From contig JAJDBF010000012.1 in NCBI GenBank assembly GCA_029261535.1, positions 21,010-85,009 on the forward strand: 64,000 nucleotides of DNA, in the 5' to 3' direction. The DNA is from Nitrospinaceae bacterium (lineage in GTDB: Bacteria; Nitrospinota; Nitrospinia; Nitrospinales; Nitrospinaceae). The position numbers and the translations under genes were made by a program. The notes below the pieces were generated by a model. It was not told the origin of the DNA and made no database searches. It worked only from the letters and a program-made list of their open reading frames with translations. Shown here one piece after another: positions 57,022 to 64,000 of this stretch; positions within the stretch are counted from its first letter, which is position 1; every line of letters begins with the position of its first letter.

Positions 57022-57897
57022 TTATTTGGGCAAGTCATCAAAAACATCATCGTAACGGTAGTCGTCGTCTTCCTGATCAATTTCATAACGCGCCACCGTG
57101 GGGTCGATGCGATCAGCCCAGGCATCGATACCGCCTTCAAGGGTTTTGGCGTTGTGCAATCCGCGCTCCGCAAGGTACTTCTGGAAACTCGGTCCCCGGT
57201 CTCCCTTCCAGTCGATCAGCACGATTTCGTTCTCGGGTTTGAGGTTTCCGAGTATCGACTCCACCGTTTCCTGGGTGATGAATTCCGCTCCCTCAAATTT
57301 GGCAATATCGTTTTCCCAGCCTTCACGAATATCGAGAATTTTCAAATTAACATCTGCCGAATTCATCTTGCCTTTGAGGTCTTCCGGCGAAATGAGACTG
57401 GCCACTTGGTCGCCCATCTCGTTGTTGAGCAGAGCCAGGATTTCCGTGACATTTTTACTGTGAGCTTCGGCGACCGAGTTCACCGTCTCGCCTTTTTTAT
57501 AACCTCCCACCGGCATGCCAATGTGAAGTTTTTTAAAAAGCAGTGTGTGAACTTCAGGCAATTGCTGATTCACTTCGGTCATCAAAGTTTCACGCGTGAA
57601 CGGTCCGTCCGGCATATCGAGTTCAATTTCTGTGACCTTCAAAATGTGATAACCATAGGGAGAGTGTATGGGGCCGAGAATTTTCCCCACATCGCTTTCC
57701 GAGATGGCTTGCCCGATCAAACCCTGTGCGTTTTCTTCCGGCATCCAGCCAAGATCGCCTTCAACTTCCTTGGATGGGCAAGTGCTGAAATTTGAAACGG
57801 CTTCCGTGAAGGGGGTGCCCTCATCAAGAGCTTTTTTAGCCGCAACAACATCGTCCACCTGGGGACTGAATATCTGACTGACGCGTACTTTGATCAT
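57022..57897 (-). CDS. Parvulin-type peptidyl-prolyl isomerase fused to an inactive rhodanese-like domain
   Basis: From ATG 57897 the protein has 291 residues, with AGGAG upstream. Residues 4-95 form a parvulin domain (Val-Ser-Gln-Ile-Phe, Phe-Thr-Glu-Ala-Val, Gly-Asp-Leu-Gly-Trp, Gly-Pro-Ile-His-Ser-Pro-Tyr-Gly-Tyr-His-Ile). About 130-170 is a helical linker. About 175-275 resembles rhodanese (Ile-Leu-Asp-Ile-Arg-Glu, Leu-Glu-Gly-Gly-Ile-Asp-Ala-Trp), but the catalytic Cys loop reads Leu-Ile-Asp-Trp-Lys-Gly-Asp-Arg-Gly, so no thiosulfate transfer is expected. No signal peptide is present, so it acts in the cytoplasm. Its end is very acidic. Confidence 0.8.
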   Translation of the reverse strand: MIKVRVSQIFSPQVDDVVAAKKALDEGTPFTEAVSNFSTCPSKEVEGDLGWMPEENAQGLIGQAISESDVGKILGPIHSPYGYHILKVTEIELDMPDGPFTRETLMTEVNQQLPEVHTLLFKKLHIGMPVGGYKKGETVNSVAEAHSKNVTEILALLNNEMGDQVASLISPEDLKGKMNSADVNLKILDIREGWENDIAKFEGAEFITQETVESILGNLKPENEIVLIDWKGDRGPSFQKYLAERGLHNAKTLEGGIDAWADRIDPTVARYEIDQEDDDYRYDDVFDDLPK

Positions 57898-58153
57898 TTC
57901 CAACAATCTCCTGATTATTTGAAAAGACCCTCCATTATGAACTGATGTCGGAGGAGCCTCTGTGTTTGCTAACGAATTACCATCATATAGTGCCCCTTAT
58001 CTGGAATCAAACCCTTTGAAAAAGGCGACCCTCGAAAATTAATAGCTTCCCGATTCCGTGCAAAGTTTTTCAGAGCAGAAAAGAGTGCTATATTAGCTGT
58101 CCATTTAGCGACTTATCTCTGTCGTTTTCCGTGATATGCCAACCCATATTTGT

Positions 58154-58227
58154 GTCCCCGTAGCTCAGCTGGATAGAGCACCAGATTCCTAATCTGGGGG
58201 CCGCTGGTTCGACTCCAGCCGGGGACA
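58154..58227 (+). tRNA. tRNA-Arg(CCT)
   Basis: A 74-base tRNA with acceptor GTCCCCG/CGGGGAC and discriminator A. The anticodon stem-loop is CCAGA-TTCCTAA-TCTGG, anticodon CCT. The T stem-loop is GCTGG/CCAGC. No CCA is encoded. Confidence 0.95.
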
Positions 58228-58445
58228 CTCCTCGCGAGGGGGGGCTAACAATCCAGCCAGAAATAGTGTTTGGGGCCGCAACTCTTCATAAATTTCAAAT
58301 GTCTGGTCCGATTTTCCAATTCTAATCCCATTAGACACCTCATTATATTCCTGATCAGTAATGTTTTTAGGTTACCTTGGCGAAAACCCTTGAATATTCC
58401 CGTTCAGTGTTTTTATGTGTTATTTATGCGTTTTTTTGTGCTATT

Positions 58446-58461
58446 ATTACCGTTCGGTAAT
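58446..58461. promoter_or_regulatory. Operator and promoter of hipBA
   Basis: A perfect inverted repeat ATTACCG-TT-CGGTAAT just before hipB and overlapping a TATTAT -10 box (58442-58447). It is probably bound by HipB for autoregulation. The arms differ from the E. coli TATCC/GGATA operator. Confidence 0.65.
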
Positions 58462-58477
58462 TATTTTCTGTGGTGAA

Positions 58478-58708
58478 ATGAAAACAACAACTAAAAGAAT
58501 AGGGAGCCTCTTAAGGGAAACTCGCAAATCCTTGGGGCTAACCCAAAAAGATTTAGCATTGACCTCCGGCACCGGTTTGCGCTTTATCATTGATTTGGAA
58601 AAAGGTAAACCCACCTGCCAGATCGAAAAAGTCTTAACAGTTTTGAATACTTTGGGGATCAGTTTGGAACTAAGCCCTCCTCCCATTGAGAATGGAAGGG
58701 GTGAATGA
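58478..58708 (+). CDS. hipB: HipB-like antitoxin, XRE-family HTH
   Basis: A protein of 76 residues from ATG 58478; an in-frame start 21 codons earlier would lie in the promoter. The helix-turn-helix spans 8-60: Leu-Leu-Arg-Glu-Thr-Arg-Lys, Leu-Thr-Gln-Lys-Asp-Leu-Ala, Leu-Arg-Phe-Ile-Ile-Asp-Leu-Glu-Lys-Gly-Lys. HipB represses its own operon and holds the kinase HipA inactive. It overlaps hipA by ATGA, so the two are made together. Confidence 0.85.
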   Translation: MKTTTKRIGSLLRETRKSLGLTQKDLALTSGTGLRFIIDLEKGKPTCQIEKVLTVLNTLGISLELSPPPIENGRGE

Positions 58709-60009
58709 TGGCTCGGAGTCTTGATGTCTATCTTCATAGAAATTTGGTGGGGCACCTGATTCAAGACGATGGTGGTCAATTGATCTTCGACTATGTTTCA
58801 AGCTGGGTTGAGAATCCTTCAGCGGTTCCCCTGTCTCAGTCACTTCCATTGCGCGAAAAACGTTTTACACGTCGGGAATGCCGGGGTTTCTTTTCAGGAA
58901 TTTTGCCGGAGGAAAGAAAGCGCGAAATCATCGCACAAAACTTGGGAATCAGTTCGCAAAACGACTATGCCCTGCTGGACCAGATTGGTGGAGAATGCGC
59001 GGGGGCCGTGACTTTTGTTTTTTCAGGTGAGTCTTTGCCTGAAGAACGTTACCGCTACCGGGAGTTAAACGATGAGGGACTCACGAATATACTTCGAACA
59101 TTGCCTAGCCGCCCATTAATGGCAGGCGATGAAGATATTCGCCTGTCTCTTGCGGGAGCACAGGATAAGATCGCTGTTCACTTAAGTGACAATAAAATAT
59201 TTGTCCCTCTTGGTGGGGCACCCAGTACCCATATATTAAAACCTGCCATTGAACGGTTTGAGGGAATTGTTTTTAACGAAGCGGTGTGTATGAGGTTGGC
59301 CCAGGGTGTTGGATTGCCAACAGCCAAAATTGAAATTCGTAGGGTTGAAAATATAGACTTTTTACTGGTAGAACGCTATGACAGGCAGTTAGTGCCCTTG
59401 GGGATTAGTCCCTTTACAGGTGGATTATTTGGTTCTCCTGCATTGTCATACGGTACGCAACGGCTTCATCAGGAAGATTTTTGTCAGGCGCATGGGGTTG
59501 TCCCCGAGATGAAATATCAAAGTGAGGGTGGTCCATCTTTGGCGCAGTGTTTCGATCTGTTGAGGAGGGTATCATCCGTTCCTGCTATTGATCTTCAAAA
59601 CCTTCTGGACGCAGTATTTTTTAATGTCCTGATAGGCAACAACGATGCGCACTCCAAGAATTTTTCTCTAGTCTACTATGAAAACGTAACACTGCTCACT
59701 GGGGGAAAAACAACGAGGTTAGCCCCACTTTATGATCTTGTTAGCACCGTTTATTACCCGGGATTGAGCCCTAAAATGGCGATGAATATTGGCGGCGAAA
59801 AAGTTTCGGATAAAATTCTTCCAAAGCATTTTGAAAAACTGGCAGAAACAACGGGACTCGCAAGGAAAATGGTAGTCCAGCGGTTTTGGGAGATGATTGA
59901 TAAAGTTTCGGCAGAGTTGGAAAACATTGTAATTGACCATAGAATAGCCTGTGAAGTCACCGCACTTATTAAAAAAAGGTGTGAGCTTTTCAGAAAACGA
60001 AGGCTATGA
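58705..60009 (+). CDS. hipA: HipA-like serine/threonine kinase toxin
   Basis: A protein of 434 residues starting on ATGATG overlapping hipB. Family motifs: Phe-Phe-Ser-Gly-Ile-Leu-Pro-Glu near 61-68, Ser-Leu-Ala-Gly-Ala-Gln-Asp-Lys near 147-154 (Ser of the autophosphorylated loop), Ser-Thr-His-Ile-Leu-Lys-Pro, Gly-Asn-Asn-Asp-Ala-His-Ser-Lys-Asn-Phe-Ser near 311-321 (catalytic Asp) and Ala-Pro-Leu-Tyr-Asp-Leu-Val (metal Asp). E. coli HipA phosphorylates glutamyl-tRNA synthetase and causes persistence. All key residues are present, so it should be active. It lies beside tRNA-Arg, a common site for acquired genes. Confidence 0.9.
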   Translation: MMARSLDVYLHRNLVGHLIQDDGGQLIFDYVSSWVENPSAVPLSQSLPLREKRFTRRECRGFFSGILPEERKREIIAQNLGISSQNDYALLDQIGGECAGAVTFVFSGESLPEERYRYRELNDEGLTNILRTLPSRPLMAGDEDIRLSLAGAQDKIAVHLSDNKIFVPLGGAPSTHILKPAIERFEGIVFNEAVCMRLAQGVGLPTAKIEIRRVENIDFLLVERYDRQLVPLGISPFTGGLFGSPALSYGTQRLHQEDFCQAHGVVPEMKYQSEGGPSLAQCFDLLRRVSSVPAIDLQNLLDAVFFNVLIGNNDAHSKNFSLVYYENVTLLTGGKTTRLAPLYDLVSTVYYPGLSPKMAMNIGGEKVSDKILPKHFEKLAETTGLARKMVVQRFWEMIDKVSAELENIVIDHRIACEVTALIKKRCELFRKRRL

Positions 60010-60093
60010 GGTGATGCAAGGATTTATTAACGAGTTCATAGCTTTTGAGGAAGGAGACACGTTGATGATGATGGAGAAGTGCGTCAGAGTGGT

Positions 60094-60522
60094 TCAGGCG
60101 ACCGGGTCGGTGCCGTCTTCTTGCAGAGGGCTCTGCTTCTCTCCGGTTTTGCGGGTATCATATTGTATGAGGCCTTGTTCGATGACTTCCAGCAAGTGAG
60201 TTTTAGAGACGGGTTTTTTGATAAAGCCGTCGGCGTGCAGTCCTGACGGTATTTGATCTTTGGGCAAGCTACTCATCAAGAGAATGTAAGGCTCCGGGGA
60301 CATTTCCTGAACCGCGTGCAGGACTTCCACGCCGGTCATGTGAGGCATCATGTAATCAACCAGAACTACCGAGATGTCGGGGTTATCTTTCAAGACCTGC
60401 AACCCTTGCCGCGCCTCGGTCGCCAGGTGCAAGGTCCGTTGGCTCGTTTCCAAATAACGTTTGATCAAGGTAAGCGTGGTTTGGTCGTCATCAATTACCA
60501 GAATTTCGCCAGTTGATTTCAT
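60094..60522 (-). CDS. Single-domain response regulator
   Basis: From ATG 60522 the protein has 142 residues; the open frame runs back to 60714 but has no family match there. The receiver domain has Val-Ile-Asp-Asp-Asp near 9-13, Leu-Val-Asp-Tyr-Met-Met-Pro near 54-60 (phosphorylated Asp), Met-Ser-Ser-Leu and Lys-Lys-Pro-Val. The last 20 residues are polar and ungrouped. No kinase gene adjoins it. It converges with hipA, whose stop lies 84 bases away, and is monocistronic. Confidence 0.85.
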   Translation of the reverse strand: MKSTGEILVIDDDQTTLTLIKRYLETSQRTLHLATEARQGLQVLKDNPDISVVLVDYMMPHMTGVEVLHAVQEMSPEPYILLMSSLPKDQIPSGLHADGFIKKPVSKTHLLEVIEQGLIQYDTRKTGEKQSPLQEDGTDPVA

Positions 60523-60917
60523 TTTACTCTTTGTATAAAGATTAATAGGGGAAAGCACTCCCCAAAAAATACGGCACTTTATCAATCGTTTGGCTATCGT
60601 TCCGGATAACGAGTGGGTTGGACCCGGAAGGGTTCGCGTGTTGACTGCACCCGTGACCAGAATTTGAGAGCCCCTGGTTGATGGTATCTTGCTCACTTTA
60701 CAGTAAAAACTCAATTTTTTTCAAAAAAACAAAGAGGTTTGTTGTTAGTTTTTTGTTTATTTTGATGTCGGGTAAACCATGGCGGCGGGTAGGGGGCATT
60801 GATAGGGTAAAGGGTTGGAACAGTTTGCTATAAGGCTTGCCCTGAATGCTTTTTTAATTTATCCTAAGCAGTACCAAATACTTTTATTATGGCATTTATT
60901 GGTGAAAGGGATGGATC
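60523..60917. other. Gene-free stretch of 395 bases
   Basis: Lies between the divergent starts of the response regulator and the small exported protein. It must hold both promoters. The middle (60715-60760) has AT-rich T-tracts. I found no clear -35/-10 pair, inverted repeat or coding frame I would defend. Confidence 0.5.
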
Positions 60918-61265
60918 ATGACTGCAAATAAGCGGGTTTTACTGTTGGGGATCGCAATGCTGGCCCTCACCTTCGCACTTAGTTCGGTTGCCTGGGCGGA
61001 TGATGACAAAGATTTTGCGATCAAAAACCAACGGGTGGTGACACCGCCTATGAATGAAAATCCCCGTATGACACACTGGCTGTTTGTTAAATGTGACTAC
61101 TGGGCTGGATGTTATATGCCTTGTCGGGGTGCTTTGAAGGCTTGTATGAAGGTTGCACATGAGGCCAACTGGACGGTATTGAATATTAGTTCAAGAGTGG
61201 AAGCAAATAATTTTGATGCCTATAGCTTGCATGGGCCAGTACCCTTGCCTTCAAAACCAAAATAA
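60918..61265 (+). CDS. Small exported protein with four cysteines
   Basis: A protein of 115 residues after GAAAGGGATGGATC. The signal peptide covers 1-27 (Lys-Arg start, Leu/Ala core, Val-Ala-Trp-Ala before Asp-Asp-Asp). The mature part shows Phe-Val-Lys-Cys-Asp-Tyr-Trp-Ala-Gly-Cys-Tyr-Met-Pro-Cys-Arg-Gly-Ala and a fourth Cys in Lys-Ala-Cys-Met, close enough for two disulfides or metal binding. No CxxCH haem motif is present. Family unknown. It is a single-gene unit with its own terminator. Confidence 0.65.
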   Translation: MTANKRVLLLGIAMLALTFALSSVAWADDDKDFAIKNQRVVTPPMNENPRMTHWLFVKCDYWAGCYMPCRGALKACMKVAHEANWTVLNISSRVEANNFDAYSLHGPVPLPSKPK

Positions 61266-61293
61266 CTACCGAACACAAATTTAATTTTTATAA

Positions 61294-61330
61294 AAAAAGG
61301 GAGTCCTTTTCTACAAGGGGCTCCCTTTTT
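61294..61330 (+). terminator. Rho-independent terminator
   Basis: AAAAAGGGAG pairs with CTCCCTTTTT, extended by TCC/GGG, with a short loop and a closing T-run, 28 bases after the exported-protein gene. Symmetric, so it may also serve the converging M48 gene. Confidence 0.85.
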
Positions 61331-61401
61331 CTTGTTGCCTCAGAATGTGCTTATTCCGGAAAATAATTATGAGCCGTCTTGCGGCCTCCAAATTTTAAGA
61401 G

Positions 61402-62241
61402 TCAGAGTTGTCCTCTCATCATTTGGGTGAATTCTGCAACGTATTGTGGTCGCGATAATCCCTGACTGAATCGATTCAATTTTTGGGCCAGATTATTCAG
61501 TCGGTCTTGCGGTGTGGGATGAGTGCTCCAGAAAACAGATTCATGAGCGGAGCGTGCATTCAAGGTAGTCAAAAAGCTTTTCAATCCTTCCGGATTGTAA
61601 CCCAGCCGATAGCTGTAATCGGTGCCCACTTCATCGGCCTCGTGTTCGAGTTCCTTGTCCAGCCCGTGGGAAAATAAAGTGTCGGCGGCCTGTTCGATAA
61701 CTTCATCAAACAGTTCCGGGTCTGCCCCCATGGCACCGATGGTGAGTGCTCCCAATCCAGACATTTTTTTATTTCGCTCAAGGGCTTTCAAGGCATGACG
61801 CTCAGTGATGTGGGCAATTTCGTGACCGAGAACACCCGCAAGCTCGGATTCATTACGAATCATCCTGAGCAAACCTTTACTCACAAATACATAGCCTCCG
61901 GGTGTTGCAAATGCGTTGGGTTCATCCGAATTGAGGATGGCAAAATAGTATTTGATCCCTGGTCGATCAGAAATATCCGCCAATGCCTGACCAAGTGTGG
62001 TGATGTAGCGATGGACCTTGTCATTGTTGTATGGCCCACCAAAACGGTTGAATACCTGGATTGCCAGAGATCCGCCAATGGCAAGTTCCTCTTCCAGTTC
62101 GATCGGCTTCATGGATTCAACAGCCATGGCACCTCCTTTACCCAAGCTGTAGGCCTGATAGCCTTCAATGATGGGAGCGGCGGCGACTACGCATCCACTG
62201 CAAATAGCGAGGATCACGAGTAGCAGGGCATTTTTTTTCAT
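61402..62241 (-). CDS. M48-family zinc metalloprotease (BepA/LoiP-like)
   Basis: A protein of 279 residues. Residues 1-24 are a signal with Cys-Ser-Gly-Cys, not a perfect lipobox. The zinc motif His-Glu-Ile-Ala-His (HExxH) lies near 144-148, followed by Glu-Arg-His-Ala-Leu-Lys. The third ligand is in Glu-His-Glu-Ala-Asp-Glu-Val-Gly near 200. Arg-Ser-Ala-His-Glu-Ser-Val-Phe-Trp-Ser-Thr-His-Pro-Thr-Pro-Gln-Asp-Arg is the family's C-terminal signature. Such periplasmic proteases act in quality control of outer-membrane proteins. It overlaps the SH3 gene by ATGA, so they are coupled. Confidence 0.85.
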   Translation of the reverse strand: MKKNALLLVILAICSGCVVAAAPIIEGYQAYSLGKGGAMAVESMKPIELEEELAIGGSLAIQVFNRFGGPYNNDKVHRYITTLGQALADISDRPGIKYYFAILNSDEPNAFATPGGYVFVSKGLLRMIRNESELAGVLGHEIAHITERHALKALERNKKMSGLGALTIGAMGADPELFDEVIEQAADTLFSHGLDKELEHEADEVGTDYSYRLGYNPEGLKSFLTTLNARSAHESVFWSTHPTPQDRLNNLAQKLNRFSQGLSRPQYVAEFTQMMRGQL

Positions 62242-62744
62242 TCCTGATATTCTCCCAGTTTACGGTTGGACAGGAAGCGGTCCACCTCGTTAGCAGAGAC
62301 ACTGTAGTTTTCCATATCTTTTACAGCCTGGATGTCAGCCTTGGAGATTCCTTTTTTCTCAGCGTGCTTTTCAGAGACGGCACTCAATCCACGGATGCTG
62401 GAAGATGAAGTGGATTCGCGAACGGCCATTTTTTCTCCCTTGAGAGAGGCAAGGTCGCCGCCATTCTCAGGCGTTGATTCAGCCAGTTTGAATTTAAAAA
62501 CAAATCCATTTTTCCCCGAAGGTGTGGTGACTTTGATGAATTTTCCCTGGGTACCTGACGTCTCGATTTCTGCTCCCGCTCCAACGACTTCCACTACTCC
62601 CGAGCGGGCGGAAGCCTCTTTATAAATCTTGGTCCCCGCCTTTTTCGCATAGAGTGTTTCAGCGAAAACGGAGTGGGGAGCCAGAACATTCAGGAGGAAC
62701 AGGGTGGCAATCAGGGTGGATGGTCTTTTGAAAATAGAATACAT
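62238..62744 (-). CDS. Exported bacterial SH3-domain protein
   Basis: A protein of 168 residues with a signal peptide (1-28, ending Val-Phe-Ala). Residues 30-90 form an SH3b domain: Thr-Lys-Ile-Tyr-Lys-Glu-Ala, Val-Glu-Val-Val-Gly-Ala-Gly, and Ser-Gly-Lys-Asn-Gly-Phe-Val. The C-terminal part has a Ser run near 114-118 and a helical end with Lys-Ala-Asp-Ile-Gln-Ala-Val-Lys. SH3b domains usually bind peptidoglycan or peptides. It is translationally coupled to the M48 protease gene downstream and may target that protease to its substrate, which is inferred. Confidence 0.75.
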   Translation of the reverse strand: MYSIFKRPSTLIATLFLLNVLAPHSVFAETLYAKKAGTKIYKEASARSGVVEVVGAGAEIETSGTQGKFIKVTTPSGKNGFVFKFKLAESTPENGGDLASLKGEKMAVRESTSSSSIRGLSAVSEKHAEKKGISKADIQAVKDMENYSVSANEVDRFLSNRKLGEYQE

Positions 62745-62819
62745 ATTTGACCCTCAATTGAAATTATTCGGGGAGCTTTAAACTAAGCTAATCAAAGGGT
62801 GAAAAGAGGTCAATGAAAA

Positions 62820-62847
62820 AAGGACGGACCCTTTTCGGTCCGTCCTT
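62820..62847 (-). terminator. Rho-independent terminator after the MCP gene
   Basis: A perfect 11-bp stem AAGGACGGACC/GGTCCGTCCTT with a 6-base loop, followed on the minus strand by TTTTCATTG after the T-rich stem end (TTTTTT). It lies 28 bases beyond the MCP stop. Confidence 0.85.
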
Positions 62848-62874
62848 AGATAGGTTAAATATTGGGTTAATAGG

Positions 62875-64000
62875 TCAGCATTTGAACTGACTGACCAGCT
62901 CCTGTAGTTCAGCCGCCATTGTAGACATCTCAGCCGCGGCCGCCTGCGTGTCGGTGGCCCCTTCCGTCGTGCTTTTGGCGGCTGTGGCAACCCCGGAGAT
63001 GTTTTCCGAAATTTCCGCGCTACTGCGGCTCGCCTCGGTCACGCCACGTCCGATTTCCTGTGTGGTCGCTGTTTGTTCTTCGACCGCGCTGGCGATGGTG
63101 CTCGAAATGTCGCTGATCTGATTGATGATCCCGGTTATCTGTCCGATTGATTCAACCGCGTTGGTCGAATCCTCCTGGATGGCTCCGATTTTCTGGCTGA
63201 TTTCTTCGGTCGCTTTGGCCGTTGCATTCGCCAGCTCTTTGACCTCGTTGGCGACCACGGCAAATCCTTTGCCTGCTTCGCCAGCCCTTGCCGCTTCAAT
63301 GGTGGCGTTGAGGGCGAGGAGATTGGTCTGTTCCGCTATGGAATTGATGACCTTGATTACCTGACCAATTTCCGCACTGCTGTCACCCAGCTTGGAGACT
63401 TTTTCATTAGCCGTCTTGGCCATTTCAACAGCGGAGGAAGCGACTTGAGCCGCTTGCGATGAACTTTGGGCAATTTCCCGGATGCTCGTGCTCATTTCTT
63501 CCGATGCGGTCGCCACCGAGTTCATGTTTCCATTCACTGCAGTGGAGGCATTGGTCACGACTTCCGCCTGGGCAGAAGTTTCCTCCGCATTGCCGGCTAA
63601 CAGCTGGCTGACCTCGGATATCCTTGACGCTGATTCGTTCAGGGAAACAGAGTTTTGTCCAATACGCGACAAACTGGTGCGCAGGGTTTTTAGGAAATTG
63701 GAAAGTCCTGCCCCCATTTGCCCGATGGCATCATCGCCATTGACGGTCACCTGCTGGGTTAAATCCCCCCGGGCGGCGGCCTGAACTGTCGCGAGCATTT
63801 GGTCTACCTTTTCTTGTAGCTCCGCGGCCTGCTGATGCTCGCGTTCGGCGACCTCCTGTGCCTTCTTCTGCTCGCGTTCGGTTCTTTCCTTGACCTCAAG
63901 TTGCTCGCGCTCGTTTCTTTCCTTGACCTCAAGTTGCTCGCGTTCGATGGTCTCTTTTCGCTCTCGGGCTTGAGTCAACATTTCTTCCAGGGTGGTCTTG
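62875..64000 (-). CDS. Methyl-accepting chemotaxis protein, C-terminal part
   Basis: The frame is open to the right edge, so the gene is partial. About 374 residues are visible, with Met at 63981 only an internal codon. Near the N-terminal end of this part is a coiled coil with the nine-residue unit Arg-Glu-Gln-Leu-Glu-Val-Lys-Glu-Arg repeated twice, then variants. A HAMP-like region follows (Ala-Arg-Gly-Asp-Leu-Thr). The signalling hairpin tip reads [21 protein letters not shown]. It signals to CheA via CheW. The C terminus ends Gln-Phe-Lys-Cys, with no CheR-binding pentapeptide. Confidence 0.9.
   Translation of the reverse strand, partial: KTTLEEMLTQARERKETIEREQLEVKERNEREQLEVKERTEREQKKAQEVAEREHQQAAELQEKVDQMLATVQAAARGDLTQQVTVNGDDAIGQMGAGLSNFLKTLRTSLSRIGQNSVSLNESASRISEVSQLLAGNAEETSAQAEVVTNASTAVNGNMNSVATASEEMSTSIREIAQSSSQAAQVASSAVEMAKTANEKVSKLGDSSAEIGQVIKVINSIAEQTNLLALNATIEAARAGEAGKGFAVVANEVKELANATAKATEEISQKIGAIQEDSTNAVESIGQITGIINQISDISSTIASAVEEQTATTQEIGRGVTEASRSSAEISENISGVATAAKSTTEGATDTQAAAAEMSTMAAELQELVSQFKC

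Overview
The window looks like the chromosome of a Gram-negative, flagellated or chemotactic, free-living bacterium carrying the right-hand part of an integrated tailed phage. LptD, an O-antigen ligase and outer-membrane beta-barrels show an outer membrane. MotA/MotB, CheR/CheY/CheX, an MCP, PilZ and GGDEF/EAL proteins show chemotaxis, a motility-type motor and cyclic-di-GMP signalling. A cytochrome P460 and a protein resembling the CO-dehydrogenase/2-oxoacid:ferredoxin oxidoreductase accessory family fit a Nitrospinota/Nitrospirota-like or deltaproteobacterial lineage, but this is an inference from gene content only.

Region 1 (1-17,604): prophage, entering from the left edge. Plus-strand tail genes run from a partial neck/completion gene through tail tube, two chaperone frames joined by a canonical A AAA AAC slippery site, tape measure, distal tail proteins, a 1010-aa tail-tip protein and a fibre-like protein with an apparent signal peptide, then a small membrane (holin-like) cassette. 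A minus-strand accessory block follows: a gene lying against a gene remnant, a secreted possible PD-(D/E)XK protein, a zinc-ribbon membrane protein, and a Panacea-domain protein overlapping a two-TM protein (PanAT-like). A CI-like repressor faces a divergent operator/promoter region. Plus-strand early genes include a DUF7694-like protein, an initiator-like tRNA-Met, miniature membrane proteins, an excisionase-like HTH protein and a tyrosine integrase next to tRNA-Pro(CGG), the probable attachment site. No capsid, portal or terminase genes lie in the window.

Region 2 (17.7-26.5 kb): FmdB-type zinc ribbon, cmoA, leuA with a structured leader, a small exported protein, an outer-membrane barrel, an O-antigen-ligase/TPR protein and a YfhO-like membrane protein (cell-surface polysaccharide theme).

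Region 3 (26.8-37.7 kb): gltBD behind a textbook sigma-54 promoter, lepB, then dnaK-grpE-dnaJ.

Region 4 (37.8-42.9 kb): PilZ protein; cytochrome P460 divergent from a MarR regulator with a C-terminal cysteine cluster; a cheY-cheR-cheX-cheX operon; a possible CO-dehydrogenase/oxidoreductase accessory protein.

Region 5 (43.2-54 kb): folC-lptD-pyrE-lipoprotein operon; a motA-motB-pilZ-unknown operon in which MotB has an extra cytoplasmic coiled coil of about 250 residues; a cNMP-PAS-GGDEF-EAL protein.

Region 6 (54.1-64 kb): a parvulin/rhodanese-like protein with two oligopeptide ABC ATPases and an AEC transporter; tRNA-Arg(CCT); hipBA with an operator; a response regulator; a small secreted protein; an M48 protease with an SH3 protein; and the C-terminal part of an MCP running off the right edge.

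Functions rest on motifs and remembered family features. No database searches were run.
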